From positions 372,001 to 436,000 of the forward strand of contig NZ_CP033078.1 of NCBI RefSeq assembly GCF_003716875.1: DNA of 64,000 nt, written 5' to 3'. Made by a program: the position numbers and the translations under genes. Source of the stretch: Vibrio zhugei. GTDB taxonomy: Bacteria; Pseudomonadota; Gammaproteobacteria; Enterobacterales; Vibrionaceae. Below, piece after piece: positions 30,890 to 41,333 of this stretch (the first letter of the stretch is position 1; every line of letters begins with the position of its first letter). The notes beneath the pieces are model-generated. The model was not told the DNA's origin. It ran no database searches and saw only the letters and a list, made by a program, of their open reading frames with translations.

Positions 30890-32044
30890 TTATTTTAGAC
30901 CCGAAAACTCACGTAGCATTGCGGCTTTGTCCGTCGCTTCCCAAGGGAACGCTTCACGACCAAAGTGACCGTATGCGGCAGTTTGTTTGTAGATTGGTTG
31001 CAGTAAGTTCAGCATTTCTTGCAGCCCGTATGGACGCAGGTCGAAGTTTTCACGTACTGCACGAACAATCACTTCAATGTCTACTTTTTCGGTGCCGAAT
31101 GTCTCAACCATGATAGAGGTTGGCTCTGCAACGCCGATAGCGTAAGACAATTGAATTTCACAGCGGTCAGCAAGTCCTGCCGCAACGATGTTTTTGGCAA
31201 CATAACGAGCCGCGTAGGCTGCGCTACGGTCTACTTTCGATGGATCTTTACCAGAGAAAGCACCGCCACCGTGACGAGCGGCACCGCCGTAGGTATCCAC
31301 GATGATCTTACGACCTGTTAGACCACAGTCACCCATTGGACCACCAATCACAAAGCGACCTGTTGGGTTAATAAAGAACTTGGTGTCTTTAGTTAACCAT
31401 TCTGTTGGCAAGATTGGTTTAATGATTTCTTCCATGACGCCTTCGCGTAAATCCGCGGTGCTTACGGTATCAGCATGTTGAGTTGATAATACCACGGCAT
31501 CAATACCAACAATTTGGTTGTTGTCGTATTGGAACGTTACCTGAGATTTTGCATCAGGACGCAACCAAGGCAGAGTACCGTTCTTACGCACTTCACTTTG
31601 ACGTTGCATTAAACGATGTGAGTAGGTAATCGGTGCAGGCATAAGCACTTCAGTTTCATTGGTTGCGTAACCAAACATGATACCTTGGTCGCCAGCGCCT
31701 TGATCTTTCGGATCGGCTTTATCCACACCTTGATTAATATCCGGTGATTGCTTACCAATGGTATTTAAAATCGCGCATGAGTTCGCATCAAAGCCCATAT
31801 CTGAGTCGATGTAACCAATTTCACGAACGGTATCACGCGTCAATTGTTCAATATCAACCCACGCGGATGTGGTTACCTCACCACCAACCATTACCATGCC
31901 GGTTTTTACGTAGGTTTCACATGCAACACGAGCTTTTGGATCTTGTGCCAAAATTGCGTCTAAAACGGCATCTGAAATTTGATCCGCAATTTTATCTGGA
32001 TGACCTTCTGAGACTGACTCAGAAGTGAACAGGTGCTTAGCCAT
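30890..32044 (-). CDS. metK: S-adenosylmethionine synthetase
   Basis: MetK makes SAM from methionine and ATP. The 384-aa protein has [17 protein letters not shown] at the N-terminus, [12 protein letters not shown] (ATP motif) and [16 protein letters not shown]. It is single, with its own terminator and a perfect MetJ box upstream. Confidence 0.98.
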   Translation of the reverse strand: MAKHLFTSESVSEGHPDKIADQISDAVLDAILAQDPKARVACETYVKTGMVMVGGEVTTSAWVDIEQLTRDTVREIGYIDSDMGFDANSCAILNTIGKQSPDINQGVDKADPKDQGAGDQGIMFGYATNETEVLMPAPITYSHRLMQRQSEVRKNGTLPWLRPDAKSQVTFQYDNNQIVGIDAVVLSTQHADTVSTADLREGVMEEIIKPILPTEWLTKDTKFFINPTGRFVIGGPMGDCGLTGRKIIVDTYGGAARHGGGAFSGKDPSKVDRSAAYAARYVAKNIVAAGLADRCEIQLSYAIGVAEPTSIMVETFGTEKVDIEVIVRAVRENFDLRPYGLQEMLNLLQPIYKQTAAYGHFGREAFPWEATDKAAMLREFSGLK

Positions 32045-32120
32045 GATAACTCCAATATTTACTCATAGAGCAGCATTTAGGATTGGCTACTCTGCACTTT
32101 CGAGGAATATGTAGGTGTTT

Positions 32121-32136
32121 CTACATCTAGACGTCT
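32121..32136. promoter_or_regulatory. MetJ operator upstream of metK
   Basis: AGACGTCT at 32129-32136 is the perfect 8-bp met box; the adjacent octamer CTACATCT (32121-32128) is a weaker second box, matching tandem MetJ binding. It lies about 80-90 bp upstream of the metK start, consistent with repression by MetJ-SAM. Confidence 0.65.
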
Positions 32137-32233
32137 ATTTTAGTTTTCATTGGTTAAATTACAAGATCTTTTTCCACTCAAGCATCAATCCCTACGCGTG
32201 TTCAGGGTGAGGAGTGCTTGTTTTTCCTTCCCT

Positions 32234-33139
32234 TTATATGGGGTTATGCCAATGTTGTGGCAGTTTCTCGCGCATCATATCGATCAAAAGCCTTACGCGT
32301 AGCGGCTGACGGCCTAATGGATAGAGATAGTGAATAGGGAGAGGATCGGTATACCAGCCAGCTAAGCAGGGGGTGATTGCATCAGGATGAGCATGCCTTA
32401 GCCCTTCGGCAAATGCGGTTGGTAGTAACCCTATGCCACGTCCTTTTCTGATACAGTCGGCTTGCATCGGCAGATGATCACTTTGCAAGCGGCTATCTAA
32501 TGACGGCAACGTATAAGAGCCATGCTGGGCGTGGGTTAAGGTGAGGCCATCTTGACGAAGCGATATAAAATCAATCCAAGGGTGCTCACTGAGCTGACGA
32601 GGATGATGAAGATTAGGGTGTTGAGATAAATAATCCGGTGAGCAGTACAGCGCATACCGCCAATGCCCGATACGCTCCGTGTGGTATCCCTCCGCGGTGA
32701 TAGGCCCGACCCAAATAATTAAGTCCGGGACAGTATGATGATCATGTAATGAGTACTGACAAATGACACGTAGATGAATGCTCGGATGAGCCTTCATGAA
32801 TTCATCAATCACACCGGACATCCAGCCACGCATTACGTTGGCATCAACGGCCAGCGTGATCGTCCCCGTTACCTGTTGATCTAACTCTTGTAACGCCTCT
32901 TCGCTTTGTATCGCCATATGCAGAATTCTCTCGGCATAAGACGCGTAAACTTCTCCCGCTTTCGTTAGCGTTAACCGATTCCCCTCGCGCGCCAATAATG
33001 CTCGGCCTAAATCATTTTCCAGTTGCGATAAACGTCGACTTAATGTGGATTTAGGTTGTTCAAGATATTTGGCGGCGGCCGTTAGGCTCTTATGTTGGCA
33101 AAGCGCATTGAAAGCGCGAATCGCGGCTAAGTCATGCAT
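32234..33139 (-). CDS. irgB: LysR-family regulator IrgB
   Basis: The 301-aa protein has an N-terminal winged HTH (AAAKYLEQPKSTLSRRLSQLENDLG) and a LysR effector-binding domain. It is divergent from the TonB receptor gene with a Fur box between, the arrangement of V. cholerae irgB-irgA, where IrgB activates irgA in low iron. Identity as IrgB rests on position and partner more than on sequence recall. Confidence 0.85.
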   Translation of the reverse strand: MHDLAAIRAFNALCQHKSLTAAAKYLEQPKSTLSRRLSQLENDLGRALLAREGNRLTLTKAGEVYASYAERILHMAIQSEEALQELDQQVTGTITLAVDANVMRGWMSGVIDEFMKAHPSIHLRVICQYSLHDHHTVPDLIIWVGPITAEGYHTERIGHWRYALYCSPDYLSQHPNLHHPRQLSEHPWIDFISLRQDGLTLTHAQHGSYTLPSLDSRLQSDHLPMQADCIRKGRGIGLLPTAFAEGLRHAHPDAITPCLAGWYTDPLPIHYLYPLGRQPLRVRLLIDMMREKLPQHWHNPI

Positions 33140-33236
33140 TGAAATGCTCCAATGGCGAGTGTTCGAAAAATGGAACGATGAATTCCATATTGCTGTCTAT
33201 GTAAAAAATCGTAAATGAATAATAATATAAATCTAA

Positions 33237-33256
33237 CTAATAATCATTATCATTTA
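33237..33256. promoter_or_regulatory. Fur box in the irgB-irgA intergenic region
   Basis: AATAATCATTATCATTTAT contains a full AATCATTATC half of the Fur consensus; on the other strand it reads GATAATGATTATT, tandem GATAAT-type hexamers. It ends right at the irgA start region, where Fur-Fe2+ would block transcription. Confidence 0.75.
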
Positions 33257-33267
33257 TGGAAAAACGA

Positions 33268-35208
33268 ATGTCTATCAAAAAAGCCCCCTTCACGCTTGCA
33301 GGGATGATTTCTCTGGTGTTATCTGGCGCGCTACAGGCACAGCCTGCTGATGAAACGGTCGTGGTAACGGCGTCAGGTTTTGAGCAAGCGGTGGAAAATG
33401 CGCCAGCCAGTATTAGTGTTATTTCGAGAAAAGAGTTAGAAGCGCATTATTATCGAGATGCCACCGATGCACTGCGAAGTGTCCCAGGCGTGATTGTGCG
33501 TGGCGGCAGCGGGAAAACGAGCATCAGCATGCGGGGAATGAGTTCTGCATATACCTTATTAATGGTCGATGGTAAACGTCAGTCGTCTCGTCAGACTCGA
33601 CCTAACAGCGATGGTCCGGGAATTGAAGCCGGATGGTTGCCGCCATTAGAGGCCATTGAGCGTATCGAAGTGATCCGTGGTCCCATGTCGACGTTATATG
33701 GATCCGACGCGATTGGTGGCGTGATTAACATCATTACTCGAAAAAATAGCCAACAATGGCATGGTAAAGTGCAACTGAGCACGCTGCTACAAGAAGATCA
33801 TGATTCAGGCAATGAGATCAGCACCAACTTTTTCGTCGGTGGCCCTGTGGCGGATTCACTCTCGATGCAACTCTATGGTCAATATACCGATCGTGACGAA
33901 GATAAAATAGAGGAGGGGTTTGCCGACAAACAACTCAAAAATATGACGGGAAAACTGACGTACCGCCTCAATGATTATCACGATATTACTTTAGAAGCTG
34001 GCATTTCAGAACAAGAGCGAGCGAGCCACGTCGGAGCGTCTGCGCGCTCAGAGAATTGCCGTGGCGGCTGTTCCGATTCTGAAACAGAATATCGCCGTGA
34101 TCATATTGCCCTGACTCATAATGGGTCGTGGGATATCGGCGACTCAAAGACGTACCTCGAATACGAAGATAATGATAATAAATCGCGAGAAATGCGGTTG
34201 GACAATACCGTATTTAATTCCAGCCTAATCATGCCCTTTGCTCAACACTCTCTGACGTTAGGTACGGAAATAAAACATGAGCACTTGGAGGATCAAGGTA
34301 ACCAAAACCCAAGCTCTGACTTGTCCTCCATGTCTAAAACCCAGTGGGCTATTTTTGCCGAAGATGAATGGCGCATTGTGGAAAGCGTTCGTCTGACTCT
34401 TGGCGCCCGCCTCGATCATGATGACAATTTTGGATCCCATGTCAGCCCACGAGCTTATGGGGTTTGGAACATCAACCCAGAGTGGACATTAAAAGGTGGA
34501 GTTTCCACAGGGTTCCATGCGCCGCAGTTACGAGAGATTACCGAAGAGTGGGTTTCAGTCAGTCGTGGAGGCAACCTATATGGCAACCCCGATTTAGAGC
34601 CAGAAACATCGGTGAATACTGAGATAGGCATGATCTATCATCAGGATAACGGGCTCAATACATCCGTGACCTTCTTCCATAATGATTTTAAAGACAAAAT
34701 CTCAAGCATCCGTTGCCCAAATTCCATTTGTACCAGTGGTAAGAACCAGTTTGGCTCTGATCCTAAATATCGCATCAACGTTGATAAAGCGGTCACGTAT
34801 GGATCAGAAGTCAGTGCCTCATATCCGCTAACGGATAGCTTGGATGTGAGTGCAAGCTACACTTATACGCACTCTGAACAGAAGTCGGGCATCAATAAAG
34901 GGGAGCCGTTATTGCAGTTGCCTAAACATGTCTTCAGTGCAGAGGCCAATTGGGCAGTGAGCCAACAATGGAGTTCGTGGACGAAGTTGACGTATCGCGG
35001 TGAAGAAATGAAAGATGATTCAGCGCGCAAAGCGGAGCCTGCTAAAGACTACACATTGGTCGATATGGGGGTGACTTATGCACTCAATTCTCATGTGATG
35101 CTCAAAGCGGCGGTCTATAACGTTTTCGATAAAGACATTGGCGTAGACGATTACGGTTATGTAGAAGATGGGCGTCGTTATTGGTTGGGAACCGATATTC
35201 AGTTCTGA
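33268..35208 (+). CDS. irgA: TonB-dependent siderophore receptor IrgA
   Basis: IrgA is an outer membrane receptor; in V. cholerae it takes up enterobactin-type catecholate siderophores. The 646-aa product has a signal peptide ending ...SGALQA, a TonB box region (DETVVVTASG), a plug domain (about 45-160, with RIEVIRGPMSTLYGSDAIGGVINIITRK) and a 22-strand-type barrel ending YWLGTDIQF with terminal phenylalanine. The ATG at 33268 has GGA 7 bp upstream; an ATG four codons earlier touches the Fur box. Cysteine pairs (CRGGC, CPNSIC) are in extracellular loops. Confidence 0.92.
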   Translation: MSIKKAPFTLAGMISLVLSGALQAQPADETVVVTASGFEQAVENAPASISVISRKELEAHYYRDATDALRSVPGVIVRGGSGKTSISMRGMSSAYTLLMVDGKRQSSRQTRPNSDGPGIEAGWLPPLEAIERIEVIRGPMSTLYGSDAIGGVINIITRKNSQQWHGKVQLSTLLQEDHDSGNEISTNFFVGGPVADSLSMQLYGQYTDRDEDKIEEGFADKQLKNMTGKLTYRLNDYHDITLEAGISEQERASHVGASARSENCRGGCSDSETEYRRDHIALTHNGSWDIGDSKTYLEYEDNDNKSREMRLDNTVFNSSLIMPFAQHSLTLGTEIKHEHLEDQGNQNPSSDLSSMSKTQWAIFAEDEWRIVESVRLTLGARLDHDDNFGSHVSPRAYGVWNINPEWTLKGGVSTGFHAPQLREITEEWVSVSRGGNLYGNPDLEPETSVNTEIGMIYHQDNGLNTSVTFFHNDFKDKISSIRCPNSICTSGKNQFGSDPKYRINVDKAVTYGSEVSASYPLTDSLDVSASYTYTHSEQKSGINKGEPLLQLPKHVFSAEANWAVSQQWSSWTKLTYRGEEMKDDSARKAEPAKDYTLVDMGVTYALNSHVMLKAAVYNVFDKDIGVDDYGYVEDGRRYWLGTDIQF

Positions 35209-35245
35209 TGTCGAAATATGAGTAAATAGTCAACAAATACTCGCG

Positions 35246-35275
35246 ATGCCCTCAATGATGAGGGCATTATTTTAT
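35246..35275 (+). terminator. intrinsic terminator of irgA
   Basis: An ATGCCCTCA / TGAGGGCAT stem with loop ATGA is followed by TATTTTAT. Confidence 0.78.
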
Positions 35276-35341
35276 CGGATGATAACTGGTTTTAAATGGA
35301 GTAGTATCCATAGACAGTCTCGTAATATCATGAATGGAAAT

Positions 35342-36370
35342 ATGCTGAAAATCGCTATCAATGGTTTTGGTCGCATTGGTCGTAATGTGTTGAGAGCACT
35401 TTATGAAAGTGACAAATATGCACAGATACAAATAGTGGCCGTGAATGAGGTAGCAAAACCTGAAGCAATGGCTCACTTACTTCAATATGACACCAGCCAT
35501 GGACGCTTTTTTAAAAAAGTCTCTCATGATCAAGAGCATTTATACATTCATCATGATGAGACGCGATATGATTCGATACGGATGTTGCACTTAGCGGATA
35601 TTCCTTTGTTGCCATGGCACGATCTTGCGGTGGATGTGGTTCTTGATTGTACCGGGGTATTTGGCTCTCAAGCCGACGGGCAGCAGCATATTAAAGCCGG
35701 AGCCAAAAAGGTGCTGTTTTCTCATCCTGGTGGCCAAGATTTGGATAACACCGTGATCTATGGTGTCAATGAACACACCTTGACGCATGAGCACAAAGTT
35801 GTGTCCAATGGGTCATGTACGACCAACTGTATAGTTCCGGTAATTAAGATTTTGGATGACCACTTTGGGATTGATTCCGGTACGATAACAACGATACATT
35901 CGGCCATGAATGATCAGCCGGTGATTGATGCTTATCATGATGACTTACGTCGCACACGGGCCGCTGGGCAATCGATCATTCCGGTTGATACAAAGTTACA
36001 CAAAGGGATCGGACGAATTTTTCCCAAGTTTGCTGAAAAATTTGAAGCCATCTCAGTGCGCGTGCCGACGGTGAATGTCACCGCGATGGATTTAAGTGTG
36101 ACCGTGAACACTAAAGTGAGTGTTAATGACGTAAATCAAACCATCATGCAGGCGTCTCAGTGTACATTACAAGGTATCGTAGATTACATCGAAGCACCGT
36201 TAGTTTCGAGTGACTTTAATCATGATTTTCATAGTGCGATTGTCGATGGAAATCAAACGCGGGTCAGCAACGGACAACTCATAAAAATGTTAGTCTGGTG
36301 CGATAATGAGTGGGGCTTTGCGAATCGAATGCTCGATACAGCGCTAGCAATGCAAGCAACTGAGTCATAG
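35342..36370 (+). CDS. epd: D-erythrose-4-phosphate dehydrogenase Epd
   Basis: Epd oxidises erythrose-4-phosphate to 4-phosphoerythronate at the start of the DXP-independent pyridoxal-phosphate pathway. The 342-aa GAPDH-fold protein has [17 protein letters not shown], the catalytic cysteine in [14 protein letters not shown] and [14 protein letters not shown]. The SCTTNC signature and position before pgk favour Epd over glycolytic GapA. The start at 35342 gives [10 protein letters not shown]; longer in-frame starts upstream lack a ribosome site and overlap the irgA terminator. Confidence 0.93.
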   Translation: MLKIAINGFGRIGRNVLRALYESDKYAQIQIVAVNEVAKPEAMAHLLQYDTSHGRFFKKVSHDQEHLYIHHDETRYDSIRMLHLADIPLLPWHDLAVDVVLDCTGVFGSQADGQQHIKAGAKKVLFSHPGGQDLDNTVIYGVNEHTLTHEHKVVSNGSCTTNCIVPVIKILDDHFGIDSGTITTIHSAMNDQPVIDAYHDDLRRTRAAGQSIIPVDTKLHKGIGRIFPKFAEKFEAISVRVPTVNVTAMDLSVTVNTKVSVNDVNQTIMQASQCTLQGIVDYIEAPLVSSDFNHDFHSAIVDGNQTRVSNGQLIKMLVWCDNEWGFANRMLDTALAMQATES

Positions 36371-36522
36371 CCCACATTTAAGAGGAAAAAATATTTATTT
36401 TTCTGCGTGAAGAAAATATCCTCTAGACCCAAGTGAAACAATGACAATCAAAAGAATACCGTTGCCCGGCTTATAGGCGGGGTGAAACTTTATTTCTTCA
36501 TAAAAATTTGAGAGGACAAACC

Positions 36523-37683
36523 ATGTCTGTAATCAAGATGACTGACCTGGATCTAGCAGGTAAACGTGTTTTTATTCGTGCTGATCTCAACGTTCCTGTA
36601 AAAGAAGGCAAAGTAACCTCTGATGCTCGTATTCTTGCATCTATCCCAACCATCAAACATTGTTTGGAAGCGGGCGCCAAAGTCATGGTGACATCTCACC
36701 TAGGCCGTCCAACAGAAGGCGAGTATGCCGAAGAGTTCTCTCTACAACCTGTAGTGAATTACCTGAACGATGCACTTGAGTGCAATGTTCGCCTAGCAAA
36801 AGATTACCTTGATGGCCTTGAATTAGACGCTGGCGAGTTGGTGGTACTGGAAAACGTGCGTTTCAACAAAGGCGAGAAGAAAAACGAAGACGAGCTTTCT
36901 AAAAAATACGCCGCTCTATGTGACGTCTTTGTCATGGATGCCTTCGGTACGGCTCACCGTGCACAAGCATCGACTTACGGCGTAGGTGTTCATGCTCCAA
37001 TCGCGTGTGCAGGCCCATTGTTGGCGAATGAACTTGAAGCACTTGCGAAAGCCATGGATAAACCAGCGCGTCCAATGGTTGCGATTGTGGGTGGCTCAAA
37101 AGTATCAACAAAACTGACGGTTCTTGAATCACTATCGAAAGTGGCTGACCAATTGGTTGTTGGTGGCGGTATCGCGAATACATTCATTGCTGCTGCTGGC
37201 CACAATGTGGGTAAATCGCTTTATGAAGCGGATTTGGTTGATACAGCGAAACGCTTGATGGAAGAATGTCATATCCCTGTAGCGACTGACGTGGCATGTG
37301 CCAAAGCTTTTGATGAAAACGCGGAAGCGGAAATTAAAAATGTTAAAGATGTGCAAGACGATGACATGATCTTTGACCTTGGTCCTGACTCAACCGCACA
37401 ACTGGCTGAAATTCTTAAAAATGCCAAAACCATTCTATGGAATGGCCCTGTTGGCGTCTTTGAATTCAAGAACTTCGAAGCCGGTACTAAAGGCATCTCT
37501 GAAGCCATTGCACAATCTGAAGGTTTCTCTGTTGCAGGTGGCGGTGATACGCTAGCGGCAATCGATAAGTTTGGCATTAAAGCTGACGTTTCTTATATTT
37601 CAACTGGTGGCGGTGCGTTCCTTGAGTTTGTTGAAGGTAAGCCTCTTCCTGCGGTAGAAATGCTAGAAAGTCGCGCAAAATAA
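36523..37683 (+). CDS. pgk: phosphoglycerate kinase
   Basis: Pgk makes ATP from 1,3-bisphosphoglycerate in glycolysis. The 386-aa protein has [15 protein letters not shown], the substrate arginine region [19 protein letters not shown], the nucleotide loop GGGIANTF and GGGDTLAA. The ATG at 36523 follows GAGAGGA; an in-frame TTG 15 bp earlier is not needed. Middle gene of epd-pgk-fbaA, followed by a hairpin. Confidence 0.98.
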   Translation: MSVIKMTDLDLAGKRVFIRADLNVPVKEGKVTSDARILASIPTIKHCLEAGAKVMVTSHLGRPTEGEYAEEFSLQPVVNYLNDALECNVRLAKDYLDGLELDAGELVVLENVRFNKGEKKNEDELSKKYAALCDVFVMDAFGTAHRAQASTYGVGVHAPIACAGPLLANELEALAKAMDKPARPMVAIVGGSKVSTKLTVLESLSKVADQLVVGGGIANTFIAAAGHNVGKSLYEADLVDTAKRLMEECHIPVATDVACAKAFDENAEAEIKNVKDVQDDDMIFDLGPDSTAQLAEILKNAKTILWNGPVGVFEFKNFEAGTKGISEAIAQSEGFSVAGGGDTLAAIDKFGIKADVSYISTGGGAFLEFVEGKPLPAVEMLESRAK

Positions 37684-37692
37684 TCAACATCG

Positions 37693-37719
37693 AAAGCGAG
37701 GTTCTGTCCCTCGCTTTTA
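37693..37719 (+). terminator. intrinsic terminator between pgk and fbaA
   Basis: An AAAGCGAGG / CCTCGCTTT stem with a 7-nt loop and a short T-run. It suggests fbaA also has its own promoter. Confidence 0.7.
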
Positions 37720-37831
37720 CTGCTATCCGTCCTAATATCTGTTAATATATTGCGAAGGATAGTTATAAGATTTAACAAGTTTTTAACTTAACGTTTTTAT
37801 TCTTAAAACGACAATATATAGGATCATTTCA

Positions 37832-38908
37832 ATGTCTAAGATCTTCGATTTCGTAAAACCTGGTGTTATCACTGGCGACGACGTACAGAAAGTATTTGAA
37901 GTCGCAAAAGAAAACAACTTTGCTCTGCCTGCAGTCAACTGTATCGGTTCTGACTCAGTTAACGCTGTTCTAGAAGCGGCTGCGAAAGCTAAATCACCTG
38001 TGATCGTGCAGTTCTCTAACGGTGGCGCCGCTTTCTTTGCTGGTAAAGGTCTTAAGCTAGAAGGTCAACAAGCACAAGTGCTTGGTGCCATTGCTGGCGC
38101 AAAACACGTTCACACCGTTGCTCAAACTTACGGTGTTCCAGTGATTCTGCACACTGACCATGCAGCGAAAAAACTACTTCCTTGGATTGACGGCCTACTT
38201 GATGCGGGTGAAAAACACTTCGCGGAAACAGGTAAACCGCTATTCTCTTCTCACATGATCGATCTTTCTGAAGAATCACTAGAAGAAAACATCGAGATCT
38301 GTGCGAAATACCTAGAGCGCATGGCAAAAATGGACATGACTCTAGAAATCGAATTGGGTTGTACTGGTGGTGAAGAAGACGGTGTCGATAACTCTGACAT
38401 GGATGATTCTGAACTGTACACTTCACCTGAAGACGTGGCTTACGCTTACGAAAAACTGAGCGCAATCAGCCCTCGTTTCACTATCGCAGCGTCTTTCGGT
38501 AACGTACACGGTGTGTACAAACCAGGTAACGTTGTATTGACTCCAACCATCCTACGTGACTCTCAAAAATTCGTTTCTGAGAAATTCAACCTTCCAGAAA
38601 ACTCTCTGAACTTCGTATTCCACGGTGGTTCAGGTTCTTCTGAAGCTGAAATTCAAGAGTCTATCGGTTACGGTGTGATCAAAATGAACATCGATACTGA
38701 TACGCAGTGGGCATGTTGGGATGGTATTCGTGTTTATGAAGCAGAAAATCACGATTACCTACAAGGCCAAATCGGTAACCCAACGGGTGAAGATGCGCCA
38801 AACAAAAAATACTACGATCCACGTCAATGGCTACGTGCAGGCCAAGCATCTATGGTTAAGCGCCTAGAGCAAGCGTTCGCTAACTTGAACTCTGTAGACG
38901 TACTATAA
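37832..38908 (+). CDS. fbaA: class II fructose-bisphosphate aldolase
   Basis: FbaA cleaves fructose-1,6-bisphosphate to two triose phosphates using zinc. The 358-aa protein has the zinc motif ILHTDHAAKK, the ELGCTGGEEDGVDNS loop and the FHGGSGSS phosphate site. Its length equals E. coli FbaA. It has strong codon bias, as expected for a highly expressed gene, and ends in a strong terminator. Confidence 0.98.
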   Translation: MSKIFDFVKPGVITGDDVQKVFEVAKENNFALPAVNCIGSDSVNAVLEAAAKAKSPVIVQFSNGGAAFFAGKGLKLEGQQAQVLGAIAGAKHVHTVAQTYGVPVILHTDHAAKKLLPWIDGLLDAGEKHFAETGKPLFSSHMIDLSEESLEENIEICAKYLERMAKMDMTLEIELGCTGGEEDGVDNSDMDDSELYTSPEDVAYAYEKLSAISPRFTIAASFGNVHGVYKPGNVVLTPTILRDSQKFVSEKFNLPENSLNFVFHGGSGSSEAEIQESIGYGVIKMNIDTDTQWACWDGIRVYEAENHDYLQGQIGNPTGEDAPNKKYYDPRQWLRAGQASMVKRLEQAFANLNSVDVL

Positions 38909-38938
38909 GTCATTTATGACTCAGTAGCATGTAATGAG

Positions 38939-38966
38939 AAGCCCGCTGTTTCAGCGGGCTTTTTTA
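38939..38966 (+). terminator. intrinsic terminator of fbaA
   Basis: AAGCCCGCTG / CAGCGGGCTT stem followed by six T residues. Confidence 0.9.
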
Positions 38967-39143
38967 TTGCGTCATTTTTGTGTTAAAGGCTGGTTTCAAA
39001 CGGGAATTTTGCATAGTCTAACGCTTTTAGTGATGAACGAATGACGTCTTGAAACGGCATCATGACGGAGACATTAACAGCGTTCATAGGCATGGATAAT
39101 CCATCATGCCGAGCTTAATAACAGCATAAAAGAGGATATCAGT

Positions 39144-40004
39144 ATGGCGAGTGAAGCGGTTGGTATGGAGACGAACGTCATCGACAATATTAGTTATATT
39201 ACGGATTGGTTTAGCAATAATTCAGACCTCATGTTTGAGTATTCAATGAATATCATTTGGGCCATTTTAATCTTATTTGTCGGTAATATTGCCGTAAGGC
39301 TGGTGGCCAACAGTGTTGGTAAACTCATGAAGAAGCGCCGTATGGATAAAGCGGTGATCGATTTTGTCCATGCAATTGTGCGCTACTTATTATTCATTCT
39401 TGTGCTGATTGCGGCATTGGGTAAGTTGGGTGTACAAACGGCGTCTGTCGTTGCAGTGATTGGTGCCGCCGGTTTAGCGGTGGCTTTAGCGTTGCAAGGC
39501 TCGTTGTCGAACTTTGCCGCTGGGGTTTTGATTGTCGCGTTTCGTCCTTTCAAATCCGGGGATTATGTCGAAGTCGGTGGCATTGCTGGCTCGGTAAGCT
39601 CGATTCAAATCTTCCAGACCATTTTGAATTCTCCCGATAATAAAATGATTGTGGTCCCGAACTCTTCGATTATCGGTGGACCTATCACTAACTATTCACG
39701 TCACAAAATACGTCGAATTGATTTAATGATCGGTGTCTCTTATAACGCCGACCTACGTCAAACTCGTAAAGTGTTGAAAGACTTGCTGGAAAGCGATGAT
39801 CGCGTGCTGAAAGACCCGGCGGTTACGGTTGAAGTGCATACACTTGCTGATTCATCGGTGAACTTTGTTGTGCGTCCGTGGGTGAAAACGGAAGAGTACT
39901 GGCCCGTCTATTGGGACATGATGCTGCGCATTAAAGAAACGCTCGATGAAAATGGTATTGAAATTCCATTCCCGCAAATGGATGTTCATTGGGATCGCGG
40001 ATAG
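39144..40004 (+). CDS. mscS: small-conductance mechanosensitive channel MscS
   Basis: MscS forms a heptameric tension-gated pore that releases solutes on osmotic downshock. The 286-aa protein has three N-terminal transmembrane helices, the third being the glycine/alanine-rich pore helix ([28 protein letters not shown]), then the beta domain (FKSGDYVEVGGIAGSV) and an alpha/beta cage. GAGGAT lies before the ATG. Single gene with its own terminator. Confidence 0.96.
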   Translation: MASEAVGMETNVIDNISYITDWFSNNSDLMFEYSMNIIWAILILFVGNIAVRLVANSVGKLMKKRRMDKAVIDFVHAIVRYLLFILVLIAALGKLGVQTASVVAVIGAAGLAVALALQGSLSNFAAGVLIVAFRPFKSGDYVEVGGIAGSVSSIQIFQTILNSPDNKMIVVPNSSIIGGPITNYSRHKIRRIDLMIGVSYNADLRQTRKVLKDLLESDDRVLKDPAVTVEVHTLADSSVNFVVRPWVKTEEYWPVYWDMMLRIKETLDENGIEIPFPQMDVHWDRG

Positions 40005-40022
40005 TTTTCGTCTATTTATCGG

Positions 40023-40050
40023 AACGGAGGTCTTTACCTCCGTTTTTTTA
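40023..40050 (+). terminator. intrinsic terminator of mscS
   Basis: AACGGAGGT / ACCTCCGTT stem with loop CTTT followed by seven T residues. Confidence 0.88.
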
Positions 40051-40144
40051 TGCATCATGTTGAATCATATGTTGCGATTATGGTCTTAACTAATCAATAG
40101 CGTTAAGACATATTGATCAATAAGAGTGATGAAGGAGATTGCAA

Positions 40145-40852
40145 ATGAAAAGTAAGATTGGACAAGTTGCCCTCGTAAGTTTGGGGCTGTGTTATTCACT
40201 GAGCAGTTTTGCTGCTGATTATACCTTCCCAACCCTCATGACCACAGGACGTGCTGAGTTGGCGGTCAAGCCCGATATGGCGACATTATCAGTACAGATT
40301 GAAGAAAAAGGGAAAACCACCCAAGCTGTGAAAGCGAGTGTTGATAAGGCGGTGACCCAGTTCATGACACGCTTAACTCAGCAAGGCATCCAGAAAAAAG
40401 ACATTGAAGGCAGTAATTTGTTCATCTCCCCCCAATACCAGTATCAAAAATCGGGAGAGAAAACCTTAGTCGGCTATCAAGGTCGACGTGAAGTGACGGT
40501 CACAGTTCGTAAGATTAAGACACTGAACCCTGTTTTGGATACCGCATTGAAAAGTGGTATGAATCAGGTGAATCGTATTCAACTTGGCGTGCATAATCGG
40601 GAACACTATGTACAGAAAGCAAGAACGGCTGCTATCAAAGACGCCCAGAAAAAAGCTCAAGCATTAGCATCAGGCTTTAATAGCCAACTTGGGAAAGTGT
40701 GGGAAATTCATTATAACAACGCGCAAGTGTCTCCCGTTCGTCCACAATCGGTGATGCTGCGTGAGGCAAAAGTGTCCGCCAATGACAGCTACGCCGATCA
40801 GACGATTACCATCCGTGATAGTGTCGATGTGACGTATAAAATTCATCCTTAA
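40145..40852 (+). CDS. SIMPL domain periplasmic protein (YggE-like)
   Basis: The 235-aa protein has a signal peptide (MKSKIGQVALVSLGLCYSLSSFA) and one SIMPL/DUF541 domain with GRAELAVKPDMATLSVQIEEKGKT. E. coli YggE is linked to lowered oxidative stress; the molecular role is unknown. The ATG at 40145 is preceded by GAAGGAG. It is next to mscS, as in E. coli where yggE is in the mscS-fbaA-pgk-epd neighbourhood. Confidence 0.92.
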   Translation: MKSKIGQVALVSLGLCYSLSSFAADYTFPTLMTTGRAELAVKPDMATLSVQIEEKGKTTQAVKASVDKAVTQFMTRLTQQGIQKKDIEGSNLFISPQYQYQKSGEKTLVGYQGRREVTVTVRKIKTLNPVLDTALKSGMNQVNRIQLGVHNREHYVQKARTAAIKDAQKKAQALASGFNSQLGKVWEIHYNNAQVSPVRPQSVMLREAKVSANDSYADQTITIRDSVDVTYKIHP

Positions 40853-41105
40853 TCAGACAGAAGCGTGTAATAACGATGAGCAAGCATGCCTTCGCGAGAG
40901 TGGTGGGGGCATGACTCATGTTTGAGCGATAAATCGGGAGCTTCATAAAATCGACTTGAGCTTATGGAATGATCGAGTAAACTTTACGCTTTAACGCATG
41001 CTCCCTGACGTACTTGGAAACGTAAGCTAAGGGGTCACCCATCTCTTAGTGATGAGCCATAAGGATATATAACGAACACTTGGGGTTATTGCTGTGAGAC
41101 CGAGT

Positions 41106-41237
41106 ATGTTACATCGTTATATTGTACGATCCGTTATCGTCAGTTTGCTGTTATTGACCATGACCGTCAATGTGCTGTATATCTTGCCGATGATTGTGTT
41201 ACTGAACACCCATTTCCACGAGTTTTTTGGACGCTAA
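41106..41237 (+). CDS. small hydrophobic membrane protein, 43 aa, unknown
   Basis: An ATG-to-TAA frame encodes MLHRYIVRSVIVSLLLLTMT... ending HEFFGR. Residues 8-33 form one convincing transmembrane helix flanked by basic residues at the N-terminus, fitting N-in topology. An in-frame GTG 12 bp upstream could extend it. The ribosome site is poor and I do not recognise a family. It sits between the SIMPL gene and the pyk terminator. It may be a real small protein or a chance ORF. Confidence 0.4.
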   Translation: MLHRYIVRSVIVSLLLLTMTVNVLYILPMIVLLNTHFHEFFGR

Positions 41238-41285
41238 AGGTTAGGGCATTGCGCTGTCTAATCACGTTATCCGTCCATTATCAGT

Positions 41286-41318
41286 AAAAAAAACGGGGCC
41301 TAGTTAGGCCCCGTTTAC
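41286..41318 (-). terminator. intrinsic terminator of pyk
   Basis: AAACGGGGCC / GGCCCCGTTT stem with loop TAGTTA; on the minus strand it ends in a run of eight T residues. Confidence 0.9.
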
Positions 41319-41333
41319 TTTTCTGTGTGGGTA

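Noticed and set aside
35246..35341. N-terminal extension of Epd
   Set aside because: It runs through the irgA terminator and lacks a ribosome site; the family starts at [10 protein letters not shown].
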